A stretch of DNA of 64,000 nucleotides, taken from Halogranum amylolyticum (GTDB lineage: Archaea; Halobacteriota; Halobacteria; Halobacteriales; Haloferacaceae). The position numbers were made by a program, and so were the translations under genes. The notes under the pieces are model-generated. The model made no database searches. It saw nothing but the letters and a program-made list of their open reading frames with translations, and was not told where the DNA came from. The stretch's first letter is position 1, and every line of letters begins with the position of its first letter. Location: positions 1 through 64,000 of the forward strand of contig NZ_FODV01000016.1 in assembly GCF_900110465.1 (NCBI RefSeq), given 5' to 3'. Shown piece after piece: positions 17,558 to 26,322 of the stretch.

Positions 17558-19336
17558 ATGGAGCTCCCTGATCGGATGGGGGTGCTACGTGTAGACCTCT
17601 CGGAGAGGTCGGTCCAAAGCGAGCGCACCCCCGAGGCGTGGCGCCGAAGATACATCGGTGGGAAAGGGCTCGGAGCGAGATACCTCTACGACGACCTCTC
17701 GCCGAACGTCGAGCCGCTCGACCCCGAAAACATCCTCGCGTTCATGTTAGGTCCGCTCTCGGGGTACCTCCCGGGAGAACAGCGCTACGCGGCGATTACG
17801 AAATCACCGCTTACAGGGACGTTTCTGGACTCGTATAGCGGTGGAACGTTCCCCGAAAGCCTCACAAGCGCGCTCGGAGACCACGTGGGGTTGCTCGTCT
17901 CGGGGCAGGCCTCCGACCCTGTCGTCCTCGTCGTCGAGAACGGAACTGCTCGAGTCGAGCAGACCGACACCTGGGGGCTTGACGCAGTCAAGACGTGCGA
18001 CGCCTTCGACGGTTCTGTGGCCTGTATCGGTCCTGCAGGCGAAAAACGAGTCGCGTACGCGACGATCGCCTCCGACCGTGCGGACCACCACGCCGGTCGG
18101 GGTGGAGCCGGTGCAGTCATGGGCTCGAAGCAACTGAAAGCCGTAGTGGCGAGGGGGAGTCCGCTCGAACCACCACCAGCCCTCGCGGCACGCCGAGAAC
18201 GCGACGAGACGACGTTCGCTGCCAGCGACACCGGCCGCTGGCACACGACCAGCGAGACCGTCGAGACTGTTGACTTCGCCGACCGTGCAGGCATCCTCGC
18301 CTCCCACGGATGGCGGAATCGAGGGTTCGACGACGCCGAGAATATCGGTATCGAAGCTGTCTGCGAGCGAGCATACGAACGCGAACACGATGGGGTGATT
18401 CCTGGCGGCTTCCGCCTCGAGACTGACGTCGGAGACACAGTTCCGCGTGGAGCGACCGCGATGAGTCTCGGTGCCGGCCTTGCACTCTCGGACTTCGACG
18501 CTGTCGTCGAACTCGGGGAACGATGCAACCGACTCGGGATGGATCTCATCAGTGCTGGCAACGCCGTCGCGTGGGCCATTCGTGCAGCAGGGGAGGATCT
18601 GATCGACTACGACATCGCTTTCCACGACCCCGACGGGGCACGCACCCTCTTGGAGTCGATTGCGGCACGCGACTCTCCACTCGGTGACACACTCGCCGAT
18701 GGGGTAGAGACCGCGGTCGACCGATTCGGTGGGGGCGAGTTTATTCCAACAGTCAAACAGATGACACTGCCTGCCTACGACCCGCGCGGTGCCGCCAGTA
18801 TGGCGTTAGCATATGCAACGAGCGACCGCGGTGCCTGTCATCGTCGTGCTCGCCCTGTGGAGCGAGAGGTATTCGAAGAACAGTGGGGGGTTGAGACGAT
18901 GGTACAAGAGATAATCGAGGCACAAGACGACCGTTCGGTCCGCTGGAGTCTCGTCGCCGACGACTTCGCTGGTGAGGTAGTCGTCGCCGAAGCGTGGTTA
19001 GACGCGATTGACGTCCCACACGACGACATCGAGACGGTCGGTGAGCGAATCTGGAATCTGGTTCGACTGTTCAACGTCCGAGAAGGATTCGACAGAGAGC
19101 ACGACTGTTTGCCGAACGCACTCGAAACCGGGGCTGCGCTCTCCAAAGAACGATTCGACGAGATGCTCGACGCCTACTACGAGGCACGTGGGTGGGGACC
19201 CAACGGTACTCCAGCCCGTTCGACGCTCCGCCGGCTCGATCTTCAGGATACAGTAGACGACCACACCCCTATCGCCGATTCACCTATCGAGACGAGCAGT
19301 AGACCGACATTCGACCATACCCCGGACGACCCGTGA
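17558..19336 (+). CDS. Aldehyde:ferredoxin oxidoreductase homologue lacking Fe-S ligands
   Basis: AOR enzymes oxidise aldehydes to acids with a tungsto-bispterin cofactor and a [4Fe-4S] cluster. The 592-residue protein has the family N-terminus (YIGGKGLGARYLY), the pterin-binding GRGGAGAVMGSKQLKAVV, and a C-terminal domain with YATSDRGACHRRA. The expected CxxCxxxC of domain 2 is replaced (YEREHDGVIPGGFRLE) and the fourth ligand Cys near SLVADDF is absent. It therefore cannot bind the cluster in the usual way. It may use another electron path or a different reaction. The gene at 19340 follows after three bases, so they are probably cotranscribed. Confidence 0.8.
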   Translation: MELPDRMGVLRVDLSERSVQSERTPEAWRRRYIGGKGLGARYLYDDLSPNVEPLDPENILAFMLGPLSGYLPGEQRYAAITKSPLTGTFLDSYSGGTFPESLTSALGDHVGLLVSGQASDPVVLVVENGTARVEQTDTWGLDAVKTCDAFDGSVACIGPAGEKRVAYATIASDRADHHAGRGGAGAVMGSKQLKAVVARGSPLEPPPALAARRERDETTFAASDTGRWHTTSETVETVDFADRAGILASHGWRNRGFDDAENIGIEAVCERAYEREHDGVIPGGFRLETDVGDTVPRGATAMSLGAGLALSDFDAVVELGERCNRLGMDLISAGNAVAWAIRAAGEDLIDYDIAFHDPDGARTLLESIAARDSPLGDTLADGVETAVDRFGGGEFIPTVKQMTLPAYDPRGAASMALAYATSDRGACHRRARPVEREVFEEQWGVETMVQEIIEAQDDRSVRWSLVADDFAGEVVVAEAWLDAIDVPHDDIETVGERIWNLVRLFNVREGFDREHDCLPNALETGAALSKERFDEMLDAYYEARGWGPNGTPARSTLRRLDLQDTVDDHTPIADSPIETSSRPTFDHTPDDP

Positions 19337-19339
19337 TCA

Positions 19340-20140
19340 ATGACCGACCGAATCGATCTCGACGAACTGACCGAATCGACGGACGAACAGGACGAAGAGT
19401 CGAAGGCAGGCGACTGGTTCTGGCGGGGGGAGGGGGACCCGGGCGACGAACGACCGTCGCTCACGACGACAGACCCCGCCGACGTAGACCCCAGTGTACC
19501 TTCCGACGGTGAGGCACGGTCGACAGACGGACCCGACCCAGGTGACGAGTCCGAGGAATCGATCGGCAGCGTGCTGCCGCACGTTCCCCGCGAGAACAAA
19601 GATAAACCAGTGGGCATCCCAATCGACGACGGCGGTGCTGGCGGCGGCCAGGGGCGGGACCAGCAGACTGAAACGCCGCAGGTGGGCGCCGACGCGACCG
19701 AGTTCGACGCTCGTCCTGATTCCGGCCAACCGACCACGAGCGACTCGGTCTCGGATCCCCACGGTGGTGGAGCGGACGACATGACGATGGCCTTCACATT
19801 CAACGCGATACGGAGCCTCGTCCATCCGACGCAGGTCGTCGCTGACGCCTCCCAGTGGACCGACTGGCTCGGTATCGTCGGCCACGTCGACGCTCACATC
19901 ATCAACAAGTTCCAGCGTGAGCATCAGATCGACATCGACTTCTTCAATGGTTCGGGGACGTCCCCGGGTGAGCGCCTCGCAGAGATCGACGAGCACTCCA
20001 TGTTCTTCGCGGAGCGGATGGTTGTCGTCGGTGTCGTGGGGGAAGACGAGTCGATCGCTCACGAGGCCGACTGGGAGTTCGTTCCGCTGTCGACGGCAGC
20101 AACGAAGGCCGAGTGGACACTCCGCGACGAGTCCCCCTGA
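19340..20140 (+). CDS. Acidic haloarchaeal protein with a conserved C-terminal domain
   Basis: 266 residues. The first 150 are disordered, Asp/Glu/Pro/Gly-rich. The last 115 are folded-looking: MTMAFTFNAIRSLVHPTQVV, then HVDAHIINKFQREHQID, then an ERMVVVGVVGEDES strand. It probably corresponds to one of the haloarchaea-only DUF7xxx families. It starts three bases after the AOR homologue and is likely its partner or assembly factor; that is inference from position. Confidence 0.6.
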   Translation: MTDRIDLDELTESTDEQDEESKAGDWFWRGEGDPGDERPSLTTTDPADVDPSVPSDGEARSTDGPDPGDESEESIGSVLPHVPRENKDKPVGIPIDDGGAGGGQGRDQQTETPQVGADATEFDARPDSGQPTTSDSVSDPHGGGADDMTMAFTFNAIRSLVHPTQVVADASQWTDWLGIVGHVDAHIINKFQREHQIDIDFFNGSGTSPGERLAEIDEHSMFFAERMVVVGVVGEDESIAHEADWEFVPLSTAATKAEWTLRDESP

Positions 20141-20203
20141 CGATGCGAGCGTAGGCGGGGTTTTATGTTCTCAGCTACCCAATCTCCTTGATGGGTGTTA
20201 TCA

Positions 20204-20461
20204 ATGGCCATTCGAACTGCACTGAGACGGTCAATGTGGGTCACGTTCGGAGTGATTCTGGCCTTCCTCTGGATACTGTTCACTGCGGTGCGGGTGTTGG
20301 ATACGGTCGAACTCTCCACTGTGGGAGTCACCGGCCAAGGAGTGATAAGCGGAGCCATCGGCTTGGTCGTTGTCGCAATTGCCCTCGGCCTACTCGTCGT
20401 GTTGTTCAGCGAACTCGTCGAGTCAGACCCAACCCCCGAGGTGTGGCCACCAACTCGATAG
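20204..20461 (+). CDS. Two-helix membrane protein
   Basis: 85 residues from ATG 20204. A basic start (MAIRTALRRS), helices near 11-30 and 46-68, and an acidic/proline tail (ESDPTPEVWPP). An alternative start lies 9 bases upstream. It abuts the next gene (stop TAG, then ATG 20462), indicating an operon. Resembles haloarchaeal DUF7534-type proteins; role unknown. Confidence 0.6.
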   Translation: MAIRTALRRSMWVTFGVILAFLWILFTAVRVLDTVELSTVGVTGQGVISGAIGLVVVAIALGLLVVLFSELVESDPTPEVWPPTR

Positions 20462-20608
20462 ATGCCGTACTTCGAGTGCACGGAGTGTGGCCAACTGGCC
20501 ACAATCGGGTCGTTCGAACGCTCCGAACTCCGTCAACACTGCCCCGTCTGCGAAACACAGACCGTCTGGGAGGTTGCATTCGAGTCCGATTCGGGGGTGT
20601 CGTTTTGA
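20462..20608 (+). CDS. 48-residue zinc ribbon
   Basis: ATG 20462 directly follows the previous stop. The product has two CxxC knuckles: CTECGQLA (8-15) and CPVCETQTVWEV (31-42), spaced as in rubredoxin-like zinc ribbons. It probably binds one zinc. TTGA at 20605 links it to the next gene. Confidence 0.65.
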   Translation: MPYFECTECGQLATIGSFERSELRQHCPVCETQTVWEVAFESDSGVSF

Positions 20609-20949
20609 CCCTGACGTTCGACGCGAGCGAGCGGTTCTTCGAGGCTGCGGCCGAGTGGGCTGAACAGCAGATGATGGACCCTGAGGAGGCTTTCGAGATC
20701 AAGGCCGAGCAGGCGTTACTCGAAATCGAACATCTCGTCTCGGGTGCTCACGAGATCGAGTTCGAAACCGACGCTCCGACGGTTTCCCATCATCCGTCGG
20801 AAGAGCTCGAAGCGTTTCTCTCGAAGCAGGCCGAGGCCACCGGACTCGACGAATCTACCCTCCTAAAGCTTCACGTCGACCTCTACACGCGGGCGTTCCT
20901 CCGAGACGATTCGGAACGACCACCGGGGACACCCCCGTCTGGGGAGTGA
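20605..20949 (+). CDS. Small acidic helical protein, TTG start
   Basis: 114 residues starting at TTG 20605, which shares bases with the TGA of the zinc-ribbon gene; no ATG or GTG suits. Begins MTLTFDASERFFEAAAEW and ends with a short helix-turn-helix-like stretch, LDESTLLKLHVDLYTRAFL. Very acidic and Glu-rich between. The overlap makes cotranslation likely. No family recognised. Confidence 0.55.
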   Translation: MTLTFDASERFFEAAAEWAEQQMMDPEEAFEIKAEQALLEIEHLVSGAHEIEFETDAPTVSHHPSEELEAFLSKQAEATGLDESTLLKLHVDLYTRAFLRDDSERPPGTPPSGE

Positions 20950-21038
20950 CCTGTCAATCGCTCCGGAGAGTCACGCGGCAGTTCGGCTTCGAGAAGAACG
21001 AGAGAACGCTTAAGTATGACAGTGTCAAACAGTGTCGT

Positions 21039-21194
21039 ATGTCTCATCGAGACAGTGGCTGGCGACCGAAAGGTGCCACCGAGAAGTACAACGGCTTCGA
21101 GGTATGGGACCACGGTATCTGGCCGAACGAACTGAACGACGCCGAAGTCGACGGTGAGATCTCGTTCGACGACGAGGAACTCGAACAGAGATAA
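21039..21194 (+). CDS. 51-residue acidic protein
   Basis: ATG 21039 opens MSHRDSGWRPKGATEKYNGF, then an acidic tail ending DDEELEQR. The AT-rich TTAAGTATGACAGTG about 30 bases upstream may be a promoter. The pattern GWRPKGATEKYNGFEVWDHG suggests a conserved haloarchaeal small protein. Function unknown. Confidence 0.5.
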   Translation: MSHRDSGWRPKGATEKYNGFEVWDHGIWPNELNDAEVDGEISFDDEELEQR

Positions 21195-21287
21195 CTTCCG
21201 TCGACGAGGGGAGGCACTAAGACCCGCGCTCCTGAGCGTGAGCAGCGTCACCGGTAGCGGAGAGTAAGTAACGTGAGAGCGGTACGT

Positions 21288-22514
21288 TCACTTCGGAAAC
21301 GCCCGTCTGTCGCGCGGTGGGACGTAGAAGTTCGCTCGCGAAGAGACGGTAATGAAGTTCAACAGTCCGTTGTTCTCCCGGTCAGTGACGCTCGGATGGT
21401 CGTCTCGGAGATACCAGCCGTTCATCGCTCGTCGAGTCTTTCTGAAATCCTCGAGCGACCGCTGTAGCGAGAGAAAGTGGAGGCCTGCCTGGCCGCCGTC
21501 GACAGTGTTGAAATCACGCCGGAGGATGATCGGACGCCCGTTCTCGCGTGCTCTCGCGACTTTCTCGTGGTGGCCCACGATGCCGAACTCCTGGGCGTGT
21601 TCCCGGACTGCATCGGCGAAGGGGACTTCGTCGGTGAATCTCGCGACGTCGTCGGGAGAGAACTCCGGCGAGAACATCCTCGCGACGCGGTCGGATTCGT
21701 CTAACCCCTCCCACCAGCGGTCGAGCGACTCGCGGAGATGAGCGAGATGCATCGTCGTCCCACCGGCGTACTCGCCGCGTTCGATGGTCACTCGGTCTTC
21801 AGTGGCCTGGGTCTTTGTCAGTCCAGAGAAAAACCCGGTGAACAGCGGTGCCTCCTCTGGCGGTGACCCTGGCGGTACGCCCTCAACGTCTGCGTGGGCA
21901 GCCGGCAACCCCTCGCCGACGAATCCCGTTCGCCGAGAGACGACCTCGAAGACGTCGTCGAGTCGGTGGTCGACAGGCTCTCCTTCGAGCGACGGGCGGG
22001 TCCCGAACATTGCAGCGTCGACGGCGGTTAGGTGTGAAGGAACGTCGCTGGCGAGAACGAGCGCGGCGTCGAACGAGAGGAGTTCGGGGTTGTCAGTCCG
22101 TGAAAGAACTCGTGGACGACTGATCGGCGCGGCACCGAGACGTCCGATGCGAGAGTAGTACTTCGTTCCCCACGCGAGGCTGTGCAAGAGCCCACTGGGC
22201 GCCCACTCGTAGGCAGCTTCGATGGTTCGAATCGCGAGTTCGACCGTTCGTGCGGCCTGATTCGAGGGGGCTGTTGTGAGATCGAGAAGGAGGACCCGGT
22301 GGTGACGAGGAGACAACGCGTTTCCGTGGGTATCCGTGTCAAGAGCAGTATTCCACGCGTGTTGTCGGGTAGGCAGCTCTGTGGCCCGTGGGTTGGGAGG
22401 AAGCCCCAACTCGGACGGCTCCGAGCGTCTGGTCAACAACTGCGTACAGCCGCTGAGGCTAGAGAGTCCAGAGATAGCTGCAAGACGCCGCATCAGCCTC
22501 CGTCTGGATGACAT
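21288..22514 (-). CDS. DyP-peroxidase-like exported haem protein
   Basis: 408 residues. The first 25 (MSSRRRLMRRLAAISGLSSL then SGC) form a Tat-like signal with a lipobox Cys at 23. The C-terminal half has DyP-type features: an EFGIVGHHEKVARAR His region (proximal ligand candidate), then IILRRDFN and GGQAGLHFLSLQRSLEDF, typical of the last DyP strands. Such haloarchaeal proteins (DUF7405-like) are dye-decolourising peroxidase relatives acting outside the membrane. Divergent from the small membrane genes at 22748. Confidence 0.6.
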   Translation of the reverse strand: MSSRRRLMRRLAAISGLSSLSGCTQLLTRRSEPSELGLPPNPRATELPTRQHAWNTALDTDTHGNALSPRHHRVLLLDLTTAPSNQAARTVELAIRTIEAAYEWAPSGLLHSLAWGTKYYSRIGRLGAAPISRPRVLSRTDNPELLSFDAALVLASDVPSHLTAVDAAMFGTRPSLEGEPVDHRLDDVFEVVSRRTGFVGEGLPAAHADVEGVPPGSPPEEAPLFTGFFSGLTKTQATEDRVTIERGEYAGGTTMHLAHLRESLDRWWEGLDESDRVARMFSPEFSPDDVARFTDEVPFADAVREHAQEFGIVGHHEKVARARENGRPIILRRDFNTVDGGQAGLHFLSLQRSLEDFRKTRRAMNGWYLRDDHPSVTDRENNGLLNFITVSSRANFYVPPRDRRAFPK

Positions 22515-22747
22515 GCCAGTTAGTTCGAAGGGGGCCTACAGAAGTAAAAGCATTTCTCGTCCTTCTGATTTCCCAACTCTTCGCCAGTGGGTCTGTGATA
22601 CGGGACCGATGAGTGATGGGCGCTATCGGGACTGTACACCAGCCAGTCGTACCTGTCCGTGCTGCTAGCAGAAGTTCTTTGTTGAACCTTGCTGTAGCTC
22701 CCTGTGTGATATTGACAACCATCCACTCCGTTTCGTCCGGATTGCCG

Positions 22748-22852
22748 ATGGCTCTCGACACGGCAGGTGTTACCCTCGTCGCCGGTCTCGTGGTCTTTCT
22801 CATCGTGGCCTACGATTACTACCGTCACCAGCTGAGTGGAGGTGAGCAATGA
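22748..22852 (+). CDS. 34-residue membrane protein, first of a mini-operon
   Basis: MALDTAGVTLVAGLVVFLIV then AYDYYRHQ and an SGGEQ tail: one helix. The frame is open to 22613 but the extra residues read poorly. The stop overlaps the next start (ATGA at 22849). Likely a small subunit of a membrane complex encoded with the two genes that follow. Confidence 0.5.
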   Translation: MALDTAGVTLVAGLVVFLIVAYDYYRHQLSGGEQ

Positions 22853-23127
22853 CCGTCGAGACGCGTCGGCACAGAAGGGTCTCACCGGCTCGTGTCGTCT
22901 CCTTCCTGCGGACCCTCGTGGGCGTCCTAACCGGGTTACTGGCGCTCTCGTTACTCATCGTCGGGACCATCGCAGTTATCGCAGAGTTGAAAGGAACGTG
23001 GCACTGGGCGATCCATCTAGAGTCAACGATAAGCTACATGGGCTTGTTCGTCAGTTGGCTACTGGTGGTGCTCGTTCCGGCGTTTCTGGCGCTCGTAGTC
23101 GGGCGGGTGGTGGTCGACGATGCGTAA
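22849..23127 (+). CDS. Two-helix membrane protein
   Basis: 92 residues. A basic N-terminus (TVETRRHRRVSPARV), helices near 22-45 and 62-86, with a lumen-facing loop containing GTWHWAIHLEST. Overlaps both neighbours by 4 and 8 bases. The tryptophan- and histidine-bearing loop resembles that of the next protein (ELTSNWDHYFLMERT), so the two are probably paralogues. Confidence 0.6.
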   Translation: MTVETRRHRRVSPARVVSFLRTLVGVLTGLLALSLLIVGTIAVIAELKGTWHWAIHLESTISYMGLFVSWLLVVLVPAFLALVVGRVVVDDA

Positions 23128-23356
23128 CCTCGACAGCGTGACAGACGACCTGTTCGTCGTCGTTGCTGTCGCCGTCTTCGGCGCGCTCTGTTTCGTCGTT
23201 CTCGGTGTCGGTGCAGTTGCCACTGCGGCCGAACTCACGAGCAACTGGGATCACTACTTCCTGATGGAGCGAACGGTCGCGTTCGCGACACCGGTGGCAA
23301 CAGGGCTACTCGGGGGCGCGCTTCTCGTAGGTCTGGGTGCGGTCGCGCGCGCTTAG
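23120..23356 (+). CDS. Two-helix membrane protein, paralogue of the previous
   Basis: 78 residues with helices near 10-34 and 52-75 and the loop ELTSNWDHYFLMERTVAFAT. The pattern AELxxxWxHxxxxExT is shared with the upstream protein. No cofactor motif beyond the loop His is visible. It ends the mini-operon and faces the TorD gene tail to tail, 41 bases away. Confidence 0.6.
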   Translation: MRNLDSVTDDLFVVVAVAVFGALCFVVLGVGAVATAAELTSNWDHYFLMERTVAFATPVATGLLGGALLVGLGAVARA

Positions 23357-23397
23357 CAGTACAGAGCCTCAGCGGTAGGTTGCTTACGTCGTGCTGT

Positions 23398-24030
23398 CTA
23401 TCCGGAGACGACCTGTGCGATGAGTTCGTCTTCGAATTCAATCAACCCCTTGAATATCAGCCCTGCGGCGAGAAAGAGGCCGGAGTCAGCCTCGTCTCGA
23501 AGGTCCGAGAGGAAGGGATCGATCCAGTGGGTCAGATGCTCGTCGAGGAACACTCGCTCGAAGCCGAACGTCTCTTCGCGACCGTCGTGCTGGGCTTGCA
23601 TGAGATACCGCAGGAAGGCCAACTCCACGGCGATGAAGTCGTTCTCTTCGGGATACTTCTCGGGCGGCGTCCATCCTGCGGCGGCATAACTCGCCTCGAC
23701 TGTGGCCAACCCCTCCCCGATGAAGTCGGTATCCTCTCGGTAGTACGTCTCGTGGGGGAGGACGGGTGGCCGTGGACCGACGAACAGTGCCGTATACTCC
23801 TGTTCGATTTGATGATGGACCTTGTCTATCGGAGTACCTCGAGACTCTGCACGCCACGCTCGAAGCGTCTCGAACCCCTCGTCCATCGAGTCGTTGACCG
23901 AATCCGCCGGCAGGCTGATTTCGTCGCCGAGCAGTCGCCCGAGAAACGCCTCGCTCGGGGCATCCCAAAACACCTCGATCAGGAAGTCGACGAGTTCGAT
24001 TCGCGCCTCGTAGAGTTCCTTCTCGTTCAT
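23398..24030 (-). CDS. TorD/DmsD-family maturation chaperone
   Basis: TorD-family chaperones hold a molybdoenzyme subunit in the cytosol and guard its Tat signal until cofactor insertion. The 210-residue all-helical protein has the family core EYTALFVGPRPPVLPHETYY (about 78-97) and the later PEENDFIAVELAFLRYL. The ATG at 24030 overlaps the stop of the upstream iron-sulfur gene by four bases. It probably serves the formate dehydrogenase catalytic subunit encoded divergently. Confidence 0.85.
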   Translation of the reverse strand: MNEKELYEARIELVDFLIEVFWDAPSEAFLGRLLGDEISLPADSVNDSMDEGFETLRAWRAESRGTPIDKVHHQIEQEYTALFVGPRPPVLPHETYYREDTDFIGEGLATVEASYAAAGWTPPEKYPEENDFIAVELAFLRYLMQAQHDGREETFGFERVFLDEHLTHWIDPFLSDLRDEADSGLFLAAGLIFKGLIEFEDELIAQVVSG

Positions 24031-26192
24031 TGTCCTGCATCGCCTCCGAACAGCAGTCGGGTCCGACAGTCACCACAGTACTCGAAGATACTGTGCTCGC
24101 TGTCCGGAGCGATTCCGGCGACGAGGTCGCCGACCTCGTCCTGTATCTTCTCTGCAGAGGCGACACTGGTGAACGGCTTCCCACAGCGGACGCACTCCAG
24201 CAGCTCCCCTTCGTACACCGTCACCCATGGGTCGCCGTCGCGACGCTCGGGGAGCAACGACAGATCTAGTCCACCCTGTATCGTGATTGCCGTTTCGGGA
24301 CACCCCTCTTCGCACAGCCCACAGTTGACACAGCGTTCATGATTGAACTCGAGGTCGCCATCCTCTGTTCGGCGGATTGCGTCTGTCGGACAGAGGTTCG
24401 AGCAGGTGGGGGTGAAGTTGCAGGCGTCGCTCACAGTCATCCGCCCGAAAGCGGACAGTCCACGGATGAGGTCTCGTTCCGGGTCGGTGTGTTCGACGAT
24501 GACGCGGACGGATTCGAGCGTCCAGCCGTGCCCGTCGAAATCCGGATAGGGCCGTCCGCCGTCGGCCTGCATCGGGTCAGTGTCACCTGCTGATTCGGCG
24601 GTCCTCTCGCCGATTCGACCGGTTGCGACGTGCTCACCAGCAGGAACCGGCGAGGTGTCGAGTTCGTCGACGAACTGCCGGAGGTCGGTCGTGAATGAGG
24701 TTGCGTCGGACCCAGGTGCGAGAAACGCAACGCGTTCACCCAAGCCGAGGTCGATTGCGGCCTGGTTACAGTGCTCGACCAGCGTCGCCTTCGGGTCCGG
24801 ACCCGAGTGGATACAGTCGTCGCCACAGCCGACCACAACCACACCGTCGGCACCGGCAGCCAGTGCATGCATGACGTGCGGTTCGCCTACCGTGTCGGTG
24901 CAGTTGACCGAGACAGGGAGAATCGGTGGATAGCTGACGTCGTCGTTTCGTGCTGCACGTTTCCCGTAGTCGTGTAGTCGCTCGCGTGCTCGTTCCGAGC
25001 AGACGAACGCGACGACTTCCGTCTCGATACCCGCTGTCCCACGCCACGAGAGCAACCCCCCCGACTCGTCGGTCGCGAGGAGCGCCTCCACTTCGCGGGC
25101 GAGTCGCTCGTTCGACGGTTCGCGGAGCATCGTCGCACCGGTCGGACAGACGCTCGTACACGCACCGCAGTTCTGGCAGGCAATCTTGTCGAACTCGACG
25201 CGATCGACTGCAGGGCGGTCGATAGCCCCGTGAGGGCACGCGTCAGTGCAGGCAATACAGCCTCGTTGGCTCGAATCTCCGGCCGCACAGACGTCCATCT
25301 CGAGGTCGAGGAAATCCGGTTTCTCGACGCCTCCCAGCAGTGACTCGATGGCGGCGATTGTCGCGCCGTCTGTTGGCCCGGTGTAGTAGCCGAGGTGTCC
25401 ACCCCGAGCGACGGGGTCGGCCTCCGGATAGACGATCTGGTCGGCCTCAATTGTGCGCCTGACGCCGTCAAGTGCAATCGCATCCGTCGGGCAGACGTCG
25501 ACCCACTCTCCGTCGGGGGCGCTCGGCGCGACGTCGACGGGACGAGCAGTCACGTGCTCGTCGGGTGCTTCGTGGACACAGTTCATGCAGTCGATGCAGT
25601 CGTCGGTAACCCGGGCCGCGAGTGAAATCTCGAACGCCCCATACGACCCCTCGATATCCTCGACTCGACCTCGCTCAAGAGTCACGTCGCTCAACCCTTC
25701 GACGCCAGAGAAGTCACTCCCGTTCGCGACGAGCGTGACGTCGGCGGTCTCGGCGAGCGCAATCGCCGTCTCGGCGTCGTCGATGACTGCTATCTGCTTC
25801 CCTGCCTCGCGTGAGACAGTCCGGGAGACCGCCTCTTCGGCCAACCCGGCGCGCGTAGCGTTGAGCAATCGTGCGACCTTGTCTGTCGCCTCGGCCTCGT
25901 CGTGGACCCAGGCAGCGCCTTCGCGGTGGTCGACGAAGACGGTCGCATCCGGATGGAGACCGTGCGCTGTTGCCAGTGAACGGATTCGTTCTTTACAACT
26001 CTCGGCGGTCGCCGTGACGAGGAGTTGGTCGATGTCGTACTCGTCGATTACGCGTGCCATCGATCCGAGTCCGTCCTGACAGAGCAGACGTGAACTGGCC
26101 ACCACCTCGACGTCGCGTACGCCGTCGCGTACCTTCTCGAGGTCGAGGTCACACGTCCCGCCACACGCACAGACGAATGCCCCAGTGTTCAT
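24027..26192 (-). CDS. Large multi-cluster Fe-S protein, HdrA/FlpD-like
   Basis: Cytosolic electron-transfer protein of 721 residues. It starts like HdrA (FVCACGGTCDLDLEKV). It has ferredoxin-type cluster sites CIDCMNC, CIACTDACPHGAI and CQNCGACTSVCPTGA in the first half. A FlpD/MvhD-like domain follows (AFVCSERARERL, then GADGVVVVGCGDDC). The C-terminus has TCSNLCPTDAI, CVNCGLCEEGCPETAI and two more CxxC pairs. HdrA-FAD motifs are weak, so flavin binding is unclear. Divergent from the formate dehydrogenase operon, it may pass electrons from formate to a soluble acceptor. Confidence 0.75.
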   Translation of the reverse strand: MNTGAFVCACGGTCDLDLEKVRDGVRDVEVVASSRLLCQDGLGSMARVIDEYDIDQLLVTATAESCKERIRSLATAHGLHPDATVFVDHREGAAWVHDEAEATDKVARLLNATRAGLAEEAVSRTVSREAGKQIAVIDDAETAIALAETADVTLVANGSDFSGVEGLSDVTLERGRVEDIEGSYGAFEISLAARVTDDCIDCMNCVHEAPDEHVTARPVDVAPSAPDGEWVDVCPTDAIALDGVRRTIEADQIVYPEADPVARGGHLGYYTGPTDGATIAAIESLLGGVEKPDFLDLEMDVCAAGDSSQRGCIACTDACPHGAIDRPAVDRVEFDKIACQNCGACTSVCPTGATMLREPSNERLAREVEALLATDESGGLLSWRGTAGIETEVVAFVCSERARERLHDYGKRAARNDDVSYPPILPVSVNCTDTVGEPHVMHALAAGADGVVVVGCGDDCIHSGPDPKATLVEHCNQAAIDLGLGERVAFLAPGSDATSFTTDLRQFVDELDTSPVPAGEHVATGRIGERTAESAGDTDPMQADGGRPYPDFDGHGWTLESVRVIVEHTDPERDLIRGLSAFGRMTVSDACNFTPTCSNLCPTDAIRRTEDGDLEFNHERCVNCGLCEEGCPETAITIQGGLDLSLLPERRDGDPWVTVYEGELLECVRCGKPFTSVASAEKIQDEVGDLVAGIAPDSEHSIFEYCGDCRTRLLFGGDAGQ

Positions 26193-26322
26193 CGTTCACA
26201 CTACACATCGTAGACGCAATAGGGCTTTGGGAGATAATGACAGAACGTCAATGTTATTTAGGAGATAGAAGGGACAGGCAGGCGGAACGACCACTCGTCG
26301 ATATGGGCGCCACCGCTCCGTT

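Noticed and set aside
19243..20062. Minus-strand frames opposite the acidic protein after the AOR homologue
   Set aside because: They are Ser/Pro/Val-rich antisense of an Asp/Glu-rich sequence; the plus-strand gene is spaced three bases from its operon partner.
23380..24342. 320-codon plus-strand frame across the TorD gene
   Set aside because: Antisense of a confidently identified TorD gene in GC-rich DNA.
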